DNA from: Paenibacillus ferrarius
GTDB lineage: Bacteria > Bacillota > Bacilli > Paenibacillales > NBRC-103111
Length of the DNA stretch: 64,000 nt
Direction of reading: 5' to 3'
Assembly (NCBI RefSeq): GCF_002027705.1
Contig: NZ_MBTG01000023.1
Coordinates: 186,001 to 250,000 of the forward strand
Below the pieces are notes generated by a model that was given only the letters and a program-made list of their open reading frames with translations, was not told the DNA's origin and searched no databases. Shown here one piece after another: positions 17,759-26,705 of this stretch (position 1 is its first letter; each line of letters starts with the position of its first letter). The position numbers and the translations under genes are program-made.

Positions 17759-19417
17759 ATGATCATAGAAAAAAAGGGTATGGGTTCGTCGATCGGCAGA
17801 CTGGTGAAAGATCCATCCTCGCTGATCCTTGTGCTCATCAGTTTTGCAGTTCTCTGTCTCTTCGTCATTTATCCGCTCATTTACGTCATTGCCTTGCCAG
17901 GAGCGACAGATTGGACCACTTTTTTCAGTAAAAGCCGTTATGGAACAGCCTTGCTGAACACTGTCGTCAGTTCCTCCCTATCTGCTCTAACAGCTACTGT
18001 TTGCGGCTTTATTTATGCTTACTCCATTCATTACAGCAACATCGCAGGGAAGAAATTTTTCCGCTTTATCGCCTTTCTTCCGATTCTGGCCCCTTCTGTC
18101 ATGACTGGTCTGGCCTTCCTGCTGCTATTCGGCAGAGGTGGAATGGTTTCGCAAACCATGAAAGCTTGGTTCAACGTCGAGCTCGATTTATACGGGCTGC
18201 CAGGACTCTGGATCGTGCAGACGATCTCGTATTTCCCACTTGCTTATATGACAATTACAGGCGTCCTTCGCTCGATTTCACCTAATCTGGAAATTGCGGC
18301 ACAGAATTTAGGAGCGCGCGGTTTCAAGCTTTTTCGCACCATTACGTTTAAATTAGCACTTCCAGGCGTCATTAATGCCTTCTTGCTGGTTGCCATCAAC
18401 TGCTTTGCTGACTTCGGAAATCCCAAGCTGATCGGAGGCAATTACTCTCTGTTAGCTGTTGAAATCTACGGAGAAATTATTAATAACGAGCCTGGGCTCG
18501 CTTCTGTCATGGGTCTTATTCTGGTCATTCCTGCCCTACTGGTCTTCGTCATTCAGAGCAAGCTGCTGTCCAAAGGCTCCTATTCCACCATAACAGGGAA
18601 GCCAGTTTCCGGACTCAATCGTGTGAAGACTTCACGCAAAACCGATATCGTGCTATTTATTTTCAACAGCATCATGGCGCTCTTCATTCTATCGATGTTC
18701 GCTATCACCATCTTGTTCGCTTTCACCAAGAACTTCGGTCGAGACAACACCTTTACACTGGATCATATATTCAAAATCGTCTTCAACCCATCCAGCCCTG
18801 CTGTACTGAACAGTTTGGTTCTATCGCTGATCAGTTCCATTCTAGCTGTTGGCTTCGCCCTCGTGCTGGCCTATGTCGTTGTACGCAAGCCGTTTCCCGG
18901 CAAAAAAATACTGGATTTCACCGCCGTTCTGCCCATTGCCTTGCCTGGAACGTTCGTTGGTCTGGCTCTGATCGTCGCTTTCAGCAACGGACCAATCATG
19001 CTGCAAGGATCAGCGATTCTTATTATCGTCGCAATGCTGCTGAAGCAGATGCCGGTCGGCTATCGAGGACTTACCGCATCTTTCAAACAGGTCGACAAAT
19101 CCATTGAAGAGGCTGCCACGAATCTTGGCGCAGACAGCCGGCGCACACTGACAACGATCGTATTTCCGATGCTCCAGAAGACGATTGTCGCGAACTTTGT
19201 TTATGCCTTTATGAAAAATATGAACACCCTAAGCACCATCGTCTTTCTCATTACCCCCAAATGGGTGGTCGCAGCGGTATCCATCTTCAACTATGCCGAG
19301 ACGGGAACCTACTACTGGGCGGCTGCCGTCGCCGTCGGATTAATGGGAACAACCCTAGCCACGCTGGGTGTGATGAAGCTCATCTTCCGTTCGAAGGTCA
19401 AAATATTCGATTTCTAA
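17759..19417 (+). CDS. fused ABC transporter permease (FbpB-like, two permease halves)
   Basis: 552 residues from ATG 17759 (GGAAGGTGG about 12 nt upstream); the frame is open to a GTG at 17705 but that part overlaps an RNA hairpin. Two homologous membrane halves are each marked by an EAA loop: LEIAAQNLGARGFKLF and IEEAATNLGADSRRTL. One polypeptide thus forms the complete channel, as in iron(III) and related importers. It is followed by the ATPase gene after 92 bp. Confidence 0.9.
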   Translation: MIIEKKGMGSSIGRLVKDPSSLILVLISFAVLCLFVIYPLIYVIALPGATDWTTFFSKSRYGTALLNTVVSSSLSALTATVCGFIYAYSIHYSNIAGKKFFRFIAFLPILAPSVMTGLAFLLLFGRGGMVSQTMKAWFNVELDLYGLPGLWIVQTISYFPLAYMTITGVLRSISPNLEIAAQNLGARGFKLFRTITFKLALPGVINAFLLVAINCFADFGNPKLIGGNYSLLAVEIYGEIINNEPGLASVMGLILVIPALLVFVIQSKLLSKGSYSTITGKPVSGLNRVKTSRKTDIVLFIFNSIMALFILSMFAITILFAFTKNFGRDNTFTLDHIFKIVFNPSSPAVLNSLVLSLISSILAVGFALVLAYVVVRKPFPGKKILDFTAVLPIALPGTFVGLALIVAFSNGPIMLQGSAILIIVAMLLKQMPVGYRGLTASFKQVDKSIEEAATNLGADSRRTLTTIVFPMLQKTIVANFVYAFMKNMNTLSTIVFLITPKWVVAAVSIFNYAETGTYYWAAAVAVGLMGTTLATLGVMKLIFRSKVKIFDF

Positions 19418-19473
19418 TTTAACGTATATCTAAGACATCCGTCTTTCTACGGGAAAGTTCATCTTACGATGCC

Positions 19474-19493
19474 AGCTTTTCAACCGAAAAGCT
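19474..19493 (+). promoter_or_regulatory. hairpin directly before the ATPase ribosome binding site
   Basis: AGCTTTTC-AACC-GAAAAGCT is a perfect 8-bp stem ending 2-3 nt before the AAGGAG of the ATPase gene. It could tune translation or mark an RNA processing site. Confidence 0.4.
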
Positions 19494-19509
19494 TTAAGGA
19501 GTGAGGATC

Positions 19510-20592
19510 ATGAGTTCACACATATTATTGGATTTGAAAAATGTGAGTAAAGTGTTTGGCAGCAACCACGTTCTCAAACAGATTGATTTGCAGATTGAAC
19601 GCGGGAAGTTCATTACATTCCTAGGGCCAAGCGGGTGCGGTAAAACAACACTGCTGCGCTCGATCGCGGGCTTCTACACCGTTGACGAAGGTGAAATATG
19701 GATTGACGGCAAGCTCGTCAACGATCTGCCTCCTTACAAACGCGGAACACCAATGGTGTTTCAGGAATACGCCTTGTTCCCGCACATGACAGTGTTCGAT
19801 AATGTCGCCTACGGACTTGATATCCAGAAGCGTCCTGAAGCTGAAGTGCAGGAGCGCGTGAAGACCGCCATGGCGAAAGTGAAATTAACAGGACTTGAGG
19901 AGCGCTATCCGCACGAAATGTCCGGAGGCCAGCAGCAGCGTGTTGCTATGGCGCGGGCTCTCGTCATGAACTCCCCGATCATCCTGCTGGATGAGCCGTT
20001 AAGCAACTTGGATGCCAAGCTGCGTGAAGAAGTGCGCGTAGAGCTGCGAAGCATCCAGCAAGAGCTGGGCCTGACGGTCATCTACGTCACCCATGATCAG
20101 CTTGAGGCTTTGTCGATGTCGGATCATATCGTCGTCTTCAACAAAGGGGCGATCGATCAATACGGCACACCGCACGAGATTTATTACAAGCCTCGCACCC
20201 CCTATGTGGCTGATTTCATTGGCACGACGAATTTCGTCGATGCGATCGTGAACGAATCTGCAAACGGGAAAGCCACAGTTGCCTATGGCGTGAAAGGTCG
20301 TACGGCCAGTGTGACCCTGGATGAAGCTGTAACGGTTGGCGAGAAGGTGCTGCTCAGCATTCGCCCAGAATCCCTGCGTATTAATGCACCGGATGCAAGC
20401 GAGTTCATCGTAACCGGCTTCGTGAAATCATCGATGTTCTTGGGCGAGAAGGAGCGGTATTTCATTCTGGACGATAACATGAAAGAATGGATTGTCGATG
20501 CTTATGACATCGGTTTGACAAGGTTTCTAGGGAATGTCACGATTAGTGCAGCTGATGATAAAATTCACGTAATTAAGCTCACCGGGGCTTAA
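19510..20592 (+). CDS. ABC transporter ATP-binding protein (PotA/FbpC-like)
   Basis: 360 residues from ATG 19510, which AAGGAG precedes by 8 nt; the GTG at 19501 overlaps that site. Walker A GPSGCGKTT, signature MSGGQQQRVAMARAL, Walker B ILLDEPLSNLD and the switch His in THD are intact. A C-terminal TOBE-type beta domain (LLSIRPESLRIN) follows. It energises the fused permease; the C-terminal domain may take regulatory input. Confidence 0.93.
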   Translation: MSSHILLDLKNVSKVFGSNHVLKQIDLQIERGKFITFLGPSGCGKTTLLRSIAGFYTVDEGEIWIDGKLVNDLPPYKRGTPMVFQEYALFPHMTVFDNVAYGLDIQKRPEAEVQERVKTAMAKVKLTGLEERYPHEMSGGQQQRVAMARALVMNSPIILLDEPLSNLDAKLREEVRVELRSIQQELGLTVIYVTHDQLEALSMSDHIVVFNKGAIDQYGTPHEIYYKPRTPYVADFIGTTNFVDAIVNESANGKATVAYGVKGRTASVTLDEAVTVGEKVLLSIRPESLRINAPDASEFIVTGFVKSSMFLGEKERYFILDDNMKEWIVDAYDIGLTRFLGNVTISAADDKIHVIKLTGA

Positions 20593-20664
20593 AGCGAAAT
20601 AGATAGTTGCTGAAAAGGGGAACTTTGGTTTCCTTTTTTGGCTGTTCAGGAGGGATTCAACATC

Positions 20665-21678
20665 ATGTGGAAAAAAGCATTGCTCGTGATTATCGCCGGT
20701 GTTGGCGTATTCCTTGGCTTTCTCATCTTCGGGGAGAAGAAAAATAACCAGCCGCTGAAGGTCTATGTTATCTTTCAGGAGGACGCCGGACGCATTCTGC
20801 TCGAGACGTTCAAAGAACAAACAGGCCAACCCTACGATATCATCCGGATGTCCAGCGGCGAAGCCAGCTATCATCTGCTGACACTGGGCAAAACCGGGAT
20901 TGACGTGGTGCTGGGCGGGCCTGCCGATCTTCACGAGCAGCTCAAAAACAAAAATAAATCCCTCCGTTACTCCTCGGCGGCTGCGAACAGCATCCCCGCC
21001 AAGTATAAAGACAACGACGGCTATTGGACTGGTATGTACATGGGTGCGCTGGCCATTGGGGTAAACCAGACTGTCTGGCAGCAGGACCCGACACTGAAGG
21101 CTCTGCCGCTTCCCCAGGGGTACGAGGATCTGCTCCGCCCTGAGCTTAAGGGCAAGATCGAGATCCCTGACCCGGAGACCTCGGGAACGGGCTATACGCT
21201 TCTCGCTTCGCTCGCCCAGCAGCGCGGTGATCGCGAAGCGGTCAGCCTGATGCAGTCGCTGAAGCAACAAAGCGCCTCCATGACGTTCGCCGGCAACACA
21301 AGCGCCCAGCACTTGGCGGAAGGCGAGCTGGCGGCGGCTGTCTCCTTCTTAAGCGACCAGCTGCGGTTCAAAAACTCGGGCTACAACATCAGCTCGCTCA
21401 TTCCGCCGCAAGCCGGCTGGGAGATCGGCGCTGTCTCGATTCTCAAGGGAGGCAACAACTCCGCAGCAGCCAAAAAGCTCGTCGATTTCATGCTGTCTCG
21501 GGAAGTTCAAACCGATTATATGAACACAGCCTTCTCCTTCCCGGTCGCGCCGAATATTCCGGTGAACCCGCTCCTTGTACCCGTAAAGCTGGAGAATCTC
21601 CTTGCGACGTACCGCTTCGATCTGGCTGCGGAACAGCACGAGAAATTACTAGGCGAGTGGCGGGAAGCGTCGAAGTGA
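20665..21678 (+). CDS. membrane-anchored extracellular solute-binding protein 2 (FbpA-like)
   Basis: 337 residues from ATG 20665, preceded by AGGAGGGA at about 10 nt; the open frame back to TTG 20638 is not needed. Like its paralog it has an N-terminal membrane helix (about 5-22) and no lipobox Cys. IPDPETSGTGYTLLAS and ILKGGNNSAAAKKLVDFML align with the first binding protein. It closes the operon. Two diverged receptors for one transporter suggest two substrates, or one receptor used for signalling to the upstream kinase; both ideas are inference. Confidence 0.85.
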   Translation: MWKKALLVIIAGVGVFLGFLIFGEKKNNQPLKVYVIFQEDAGRILLETFKEQTGQPYDIIRMSSGEASYHLLTLGKTGIDVVLGGPADLHEQLKNKNKSLRYSSAAANSIPAKYKDNDGYWTGMYMGALAIGVNQTVWQQDPTLKALPLPQGYEDLLRPELKGKIEIPDPETSGTGYTLLASLAQQRGDREAVSLMQSLKQQSASMTFAGNTSAQHLAEGELAAAVSFLSDQLRFKNSGYNISSLIPPQAGWEIGAVSILKGGNNSAAAKKLVDFMLSREVQTDYMNTAFSFPVAPNIPVNPLLVPVKLENLLATYRFDLAAEQHEKLLGEWREASK

Positions 21679-21724
21679 AGCTGCGGCCTGAGGAGATGCT
21701 AGGCGCCCGTCTCCGACAAGAATA

Positions 21725-21767
21725 CGAAGAACCTCATTTCCATGATTCGTGGAAATGAGGTTCTTCG
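21725..21767 (+). terminator. long hairpin at the end of the transporter operon
   Basis: CGAAGAACCTCATTTCCA and its exact complement form an 18-bp perfect stem with a 7-nt loop, 46 bp after the last stop. No clear T-tract follows, so end protection or weak termination is possible. Confidence 0.65.
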
Positions 21768-21787
21768 GTGCGCGAAATCCTGTCCAA

Positions 21788-21967
21788 GCGGAACTACGGT
21801 ACGCTATTTGGGGCAAAAGAGAGCTGCCTGCACAGGAAGCGGAACTGGAGTACGCTATTTGTTGAAATTAGCACGCTGCGGAGGTGAAAACGGCGAAATA
21901 GCGGACTGTAGTTCCGCTTCGGCGGTTTTTTCGCTATTTTCGGTGAAATAGCGGATCGCAGTTCCTT
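21788..21967. repeat. four-palindrome array, GCGGA family, copy 1
   Basis: Four related 22-nt motifs start at 21788 and 21839 (plus orientation) and 21896 and 21946 (inverted). The core is GCGGA-N7-TCCGC followed by TATTT. Palindrome centres are at 21796, 21847, 21909 and 21959, spacings 51/62/50. The spacers are unrelated to each other. The array lies between convergent gene ends. A second copy with 51/62/51 spacing is at 47627-47807. Confidence 0.85.
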
Positions 21968-21989
21968 TTGGGTGGCATTAATACAGCGG

Positions 21990-22108
21990 CTGCAACCGCT
22001 ACTGCTACTGCTACTGCTACTGCTACTGCCACTGCCACTGCCACTGCAACCGCAACTGCAACCGCTACTGCGACCGCAACTACAACCGCAACTGCGACCG
22101 CAACTACA
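21990..22108. repeat. CTGCTA/CTGCCA/CTGCAA microsatellite
   Basis: A run of imperfect hexamers (ACTGCT repeated, drifting to ACTGCC, then AACTGC/AACCGC) covers the gap up to the GH88 stop codon. Simple-sequence expansion explains the reading frames across it; none looks coding. The rest of the gap 21679-22108 holds the hairpin and palindrome array listed separately. Confidence 0.85.
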
Positions 22109-23236
22109 CTACCAGAACAGCTCGCCGTGTCCTAGCAAACGGGACAGGCCTTCAACGAAATAGTAATCGCCGTAAATAAGCGGCACGTCGATATTCTTGC
22201 CTTCCGGATAATGGCTCGTTCCATGAAGGATCAGCCCTTCCTCGGTCTCCGAGTCCCATGCGCCATAGTTCACGTACAGCGAGTGCAAGATACGCTCGCC
22301 AGCTTGGCGATACAGGGCGCTCTCCTGCTCGCTTACCTGATCAGCCAGCAGAAGCAGGCCGCACGCGGCGCAAGCGCCTGCGGAAGAATCCCGATAAGCC
22401 GTAATGCCCTCCGGCAAGCGGAAATCCCAGTGCGGCACGCTGTCCTCCGGCAGATTGGCCAAGAAGAAGTGGGCTGCGCGCTTGGCGGCTTGCAAATACC
22501 GCTCATCTCCCGTGTGATGATGACTGAGCGCCATGCCGTAGATCGCCCACGCCGTGCCGCGCGACCAAGCGGACTCCGGGGCGAAGCCCTGTCCGCCATT
22601 AACTTCAAGCTGCTCGCCGGTGTGCGGATCGAAGATCACGATATGATTGACGGAGCCATCCGGACGGATGAAGTGCTCCAGCACCATATCGGCATGCCGC
22701 ACCGCGATCTGCTTGTACCGCGGATCGCCGGTCGTGCCCGACGCCCAGTGCAGCAGCGGCAGGTTCATCATGCAGTCGATGATGGCCCAGCCGGCGTTGT
22801 CTTCCCCTTCGTGCCATGGGTTCCAGGCGCGAATGAAGTTCCCCTGCACGTTGAACCGTGCAGCCAATAAATTAGCCGCGAGCAAGCCGCGGCGCTTCGA
22901 ATCCTCCGCGCCCAGCAGCTTGTAGCGCGCAACGCTCGTCAGCGTCCACATGAAGCCGATATCGTGGTCCAAACGGTAATAATCCGCAATGACCTGATCG
23001 AGCTGCTGTTCACAGGACTCCGCCAGCAGCTTCAGCTGCTCGTCTTTGGTCTCGCGATACAAGAGCCAAAGCAGCCCTGGCCAGAAGCCCGCCGTCCACC
23101 AATACGCAGGCTCCAGCTTATACTCTCCTTGTACACTGGCATGAGGAAAGCCGTCTCCGATCCGCTTGCTTGTTCGCGCTACTTTGGTGACCGTCTTCTG
23201 CCAAGCCTCTTGAGCCCAACCGGATTGCCTATTCAT
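22109..23236 (-). CDS. glycoside hydrolase family 88, unsaturated uronyl hydrolase
   Basis: 375 residues from ATG 23236 (AGGGAG 8 nt upstream; the GTG at 23245 is too close to it). The alpha/alpha-barrel family signs include AYWWTAGFWPGLLW, LDHDIGF with Asp90/Asp92, AIIDCMMNLPLL with Asp154, and ESAWSRGTAWAIYG. Such enzymes hydrate the unsaturated uronic acid left on oligosaccharides by lyases. No signal peptide, so it acts in the cytoplasm. It directly follows a heparinase-like lyase gene (21 bp gap), matching a lyase-then-hydrolase pathway. Confidence 0.92.
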   Translation of the reverse strand: MNRQSGWAQEAWQKTVTKVARTSKRIGDGFPHASVQGEYKLEPAYWWTAGFWPGLLWLLYRETKDEQLKLLAESCEQQLDQVIADYYRLDHDIGFMWTLTSVARYKLLGAEDSKRRGLLAANLLAARFNVQGNFIRAWNPWHEGEDNAGWAIIDCMMNLPLLHWASGTTGDPRYKQIAVRHADMVLEHFIRPDGSVNHIVIFDPHTGEQLEVNGGQGFAPESAWSRGTAWAIYGMALSHHHTGDERYLQAAKRAAHFFLANLPEDSVPHWDFRLPEGITAYRDSSAGACAACGLLLLADQVSEQESALYRQAGERILHSLYVNYGAWDSETEEGLILHGTSHYPEGKNIDVPLIYGDYYFVEGLSRLLGHGELFW

Positions 23237-23257
23237 CCTCTTCACTCCCTATCTGCT

Positions 23258-25216
23258 TTATTCGAACGCACATATAAACATAGCTGATAATTCCAAGCGT
23301 ATTTGTCCACTAGGCTTCAATGTGAAATCAATGGCATAGCAAGCTCGTGACTGTCCATAATGATCATCATGGATGAAGGACTCAACCGACCAATCGAACA
23401 AGCTTGGGTCGAAACCAATGTACAACCGCGCCTCCTTGGTTGGCGCGATCACAATCCGTCCATCCTCCGCTAGCTGCGGCAGATGCCAGGAAATGAAGCG
23501 CTCCACCAGTGTGGTCGGCGCTTTCGTAAATTCAAAGCGGTCCGACACGACCAGCGTCGGCGGCTCTGTCTTGCGCCAAGTAAAGCGGCGCACCCATTGC
23601 CTTACCTTCTCCGTGCCATAGGCGCTGGAGAGCTCCAACGCCAGCGTGTCTTGCGCTTCCGTGCTGGTAAACTCAAGCAGCTCCGCTCGATGAGCCGCAC
23701 CGGCCTGCTGATAATGTCCATCTATGATGGGGACAGAGTGGCCTTGCGAGCCATTGCACAGAATCTCGTATCGCTCTGGGCCAAAATACGCCCGAGTATA
23801 GCGCCCGCTGCCGAGATCAGCGAGCAAGGTCTCCCCTTGGGCATAGAGCAGAAAATGCCCAAGATCATTATGATTATGCGGCTCGTTATTGTGGCCGCCC
23901 TTGGCTGCAAATACATAAGCGCCTTGCGACTGAAGCTGCCTTGATATCAGCCACTGCGCATCCGCTAGATAATAGGATGCCGTGTGCCACGGACGGCCGT
24001 CTGCCTCCTCACGGGCCCAGAGCAGATTGCGCAGCGCAGATGCCCACCTGCTGCAATGGTCATCCCTGTATCCAGCGCGAAGCCCTAGCTCAGGATGCTC
24101 CAGCTCGGGGTAAAGCTGCTTCAGATAGCCGCTTAATCCCATGAAGATCCCCGCCTCCCCGTGGGAGTCGGAGAAGCTGACAACCTTCCGTCCATCGAGG
24201 AAGCATTTCTGTTGGAACAAGGCAATCCGCCGCACCTTGTCGTCTTGGAACCAATCCACGGCACCGCCTGTGCGCCGCTGAATTAAATCGGCGGCATAGG
24301 TGAAATAGCCGAAGCCGTACTGCCAGTACATGTACCCTTCGGTGCATGCGCCATCTTCTTCAAAGCCGCTCAAATAAGAGGCGAGCGGCGGGAAGGCTCG
24401 CTCCAGTACAGCGGCGAGTTCATCATCATCCTGCAGCGTGTAGATCGCTGCAGCAGCAATCGAGCCTCCGCAGACGGAGGCCCAGTTGTGCGTAGCCGTC
24501 TCCCAGACGCTGGGAGCCTGTGTCACAAATGGCCGCAGTACGCGGCGCAGCACTTCTTCGCGAATGCGCACGCGAAGCAGGTCAGGCAGTGCGTCGCCCA
24601 GCAGCACGCTGATTTCACTCAGCGCGAAGGCTGTCTCCGCAGCGAAAAGATCAATCGTGAAAGCTTCTCCCGAAGCATTCGCAAGATCTGCGGCCTGCTG
24701 CCCCTTCCCGTTAGGCCCGCGCATCTCTGGCCCTTGCAAAATATGCGCAGGCAAACACCACGTATACTCGTCCAGAATGGACCATATCGTATCCAGAAGC
24801 GCGTCGAAATAGACGCCATGCTCCGTCTCTAGCCAAGCTAATAAAGCAAATGTCGTCAAGCGGTTCCGACGGCGAAAATACACATGTTCGTACTCAACTC
24901 GTGTTCCTTGCTCCGCATATAACCGAAATAAGGTGTAACTAAGCTCAGGCATCGTTTCCTGAAGCAGCTTGACGCCTTCTGTACGGATCTCCTCCACAAG
25001 CTGGCTGCTATGCTGGCCGCTGTGCAAGCGAGCTTTCACTTGCTCGGAGCTTTCTCCAGCAAACAACAGCTGGGATTGATCCAGTCTCACTGCCCCTAGT
25101 GCTGCTTTCAATTCTCCCATGTTCCCTAATGCTACATTCACCGAAATACGACCCACTTTCTTGAATGAAATGTGAAGGCGCTTGCCCTCCGTTCGCGTAC
25201 GCATGTATTGGTTCAT
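23258..25216 (-). CDS. heparinase II/III-like polysaccharide lyase (second locus)
   Basis: 652 residues, no signal peptide. The N-terminal helical region has THNWASVCGG and EGYMYWQYGFGYFTYAA; the C-terminal beta part has GGHNNEPHNHNDLGHFLLY and DLGSGRYTRAYFG, typical for this superfamily. It is only distantly similar to the lyase at 9-2096. The ribosome binding site is weak, and a strong hairpin separates it from the binding-protein gene, so less lyase than binding protein is expected. Probable substrate class: uronate-containing oligosaccharides. Confidence 0.85.
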   Translation of the reverse strand: MNQYMRTRTEGKRLHISFKKVGRISVNVALGNMGELKAALGAVRLDQSQLLFAGESSEQVKARLHSGQHSSQLVEEIRTEGVKLLQETMPELSYTLFRLYAEQGTRVEYEHVYFRRRNRLTTFALLAWLETEHGVYFDALLDTIWSILDEYTWCLPAHILQGPEMRGPNGKGQQAADLANASGEAFTIDLFAAETAFALSEISVLLGDALPDLLRVRIREEVLRRVLRPFVTQAPSVWETATHNWASVCGGSIAAAAIYTLQDDDELAAVLERAFPPLASYLSGFEEDGACTEGYMYWQYGFGYFTYAADLIQRRTGGAVDWFQDDKVRRIALFQQKCFLDGRKVVSFSDSHGEAGIFMGLSGYLKQLYPELEHPELGLRAGYRDDHCSRWASALRNLLWAREEADGRPWHTASYYLADAQWLISRQLQSQGAYVFAAKGGHNNEPHNHNDLGHFLLYAQGETLLADLGSGRYTRAYFGPERYEILCNGSQGHSVPIIDGHYQQAGAAHRAELLEFTSTEAQDTLALELSSAYGTEKVRQWVRRFTWRKTEPPTLVVSDRFEFTKAPTTLVERFISWHLPQLAEDGRIVIAPTKEARLYIGFDPSLFDWSVESFIHDDHYGQSRACYAIDFTLKPSGQIRLELSAMFICAFE

Positions 25217-25224
25217 CCGTTAAC

Positions 25225-25254
25225 AAACAGGGAGAACCGAAGTTCTCCCTGTTT
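25225..25254 (-). promoter_or_regulatory. intercistronic hairpin between binding protein and lyase genes
   Basis: AAACAGGGAGAAC and GTTCTCCCTGTTT make a perfect 13-bp stem with a CGAA/TTCG tetraloop, 28 bp after the binding-protein stop and 9 bp before the lyase start. Without a T-tract it likely stabilises the upstream message and reduces read-through. Confidence 0.65.
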
Positions 25255-25281
25255 GCGCTTTCCTCTTGACTATACCAGAAA

Positions 25282-26649
25282 CTACTTCTTGGCAGCATCA
25301 ATAATTTTCTGTGTGCGATCTTGCGAATTTTTGATCATAGCATCTAGATTTTGCTTATCTAGAATAAGCTTCTCATACTCTTCATTCAACGCTTTATACA
25401 CGTCTGCTTGATAAGTTGCAGGAGGCACCAATTTGGATGCTCTTGCATTCGTCAACACCGTAATCAAGGAATCTCTGTCTACCTTCTCCGGGTTTTTGGT
25501 GCCTTTGAGGATGGTATCTACAATTTGACCCAGTTGATCATTTTTAACTTTAGACCATGATGGAACATACTTCCCTTGCACAAGAATACCATCTGTTGTC
25601 AGGTAGCGAATAAATTGGTAAGCCTCTTGCGGATGTTTCGCTTTGGCAGAAACCGCATAGAAATCTGTTGTAACCATGGAATAACCGCTTGGATCTGAAG
25701 CATTGTTTTTAGGGAATGGCGCTACAGCCGCTTTAAAATTAAGCGGGAACTGCTCGGTACCGCCGATTTCTGAGTTCATCCAGCTGCCGATGACGATCAT
25801 GCTTGCGCTTTGGTTGAAGAATTGCGGACGATAATTCAGCTTTTGTGAAATCATATCTGTGTAAGGCGTCGAAGACTTGTCCACTTTCTCCATTTGGTAA
25901 CGCATCTCAACGGATTTGCGGAACAGCGGGCTATCCAAGTTGGACGTACCGTCTGCTTTCAAGTAATCACTGTTGTCTGGTTGATTCGCCAGCGCCAAAC
26001 GCATGAATTCAAGCCAGCCGCCGCCTTGAGGTCCGTGGAAATAAGTACCGTAACGCTTCGTCGGACCGTCGCCTTTGGTCAGCTTTTTGGCATAATCCTG
26101 GAACTCCGTCCATGTCCAATCCTTCGGAACTTCCAGACCGGCTTCCTTCAGATGATCGGTGTTCAGCATGACGTACCAAGGGTTGAACTTCCCTGGAAGC
26201 GCATAGTATTTGCCATTAAGCTGTGTATCTACTTTGTATTCTTCGGACTCCTTGTAGCCTTCTTTGCTGATATATTCATCAAGCGGAGCCACCATGCCGA
26301 GCGCAACGCGCTGCGCGTACATGCCTGCTTCACTGAACATCATCACATCCATATCTTCGCCGGATGCTGCGGATAAATCCAGCTTCTTCGCGTATTCTTG
26401 CGTATCCCCTTTTTCACTCAGGTTGATGAGGTCAACCTTGATGTTCGGGTTCTTCGTTTGAAAGCCATCGATGATTTTGCTCCAGTTTTGCTGAGCTTCG
26501 CTGCCGTAAGCATGAAATTTGATCGTAACCGGCTTCGCTGAAGCTGCTGCTGTCGATGTTGCAGTCGTATTAGGTTTATCTGTACCACAGCCTGCCAACA
26601 AAGAGATGGTGACAGCCCCACAGATGATGCTTGTTATTGTCTTTTTCAT
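25282..26649 (-). CDS. sugar ABC transporter solute-binding lipoprotein (family 1)
   Basis: 455 residues with signal peptide and lipobox LLAGC (Cys21), then an Ala/Thr-rich linker. The mature part has the MalE-like layout (IKFHAYGSEAQQNWSKIIDGF, YALPGKFNPWYVMLNTD). It delivers an oligosaccharide to the permease pair at 30345-32132. It has its own promoter with a pair of 21-bp-spaced repeats and a cre-like site, and is followed by the lyase and GH88 genes. Confidence 0.92.
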   Translation of the reverse strand: MKKTITSIICGAVTISLLAGCGTDKPNTTATSTAAASAKPVTIKFHAYGSEAQQNWSKIIDGFQTKNPNIKVDLINLSEKGDTQEYAKKLDLSAASGEDMDVMMFSEAGMYAQRVALGMVAPLDEYISKEGYKESEEYKVDTQLNGKYYALPGKFNPWYVMLNTDHLKEAGLEVPKDWTWTEFQDYAKKLTKGDGPTKRYGTYFHGPQGGGWLEFMRLALANQPDNSDYLKADGTSNLDSPLFRKSVEMRYQMEKVDKSSTPYTDMISQKLNYRPQFFNQSASMIVIGSWMNSEIGGTEQFPLNFKAAVAPFPKNNASDPSGYSMVTTDFYAVSAKAKHPQEAYQFIRYLTTDGILVQGKYVPSWSKVKNDQLGQIVDTILKGTKNPEKVDRDSLITVLTNARASKLVPPATYQADVYKALNEEYEKLILDKQNLDAMIKNSQDRTQKIIDAAKK

Positions 26650-26674
26650 GAGTGACCCTCCGATATTTAGTTTC

Positions 26675-26689
26675 GCTAAAGCGCTTAAC
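26675..26689. promoter_or_regulatory. cre-like palindrome downstream of the binding-protein promoter
   Basis: GCTAAAGCGCTTAAC, with an AAAGCGCTT core, lies about 17 bp after the -10 and 26 bp before the start codon. A CcpA/LacI-type repressor bound here would block the polymerase. Confidence 0.5.
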
Positions 26690-26705
26690 TCTCGTGTACA
26701 CCCCC

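Noticed and set aside
20527..21312. 261-codon minus-strand frame over binding protein 2
   Set aside because: Antisense to a clear binding-protein gene with its own ribosome binding site.
21972..22163. Leu/Pro/Gln-rich frame over the microsatellite
   Set aside because: Pure simple-repeat translation running into the antisense of the GH88 gene.
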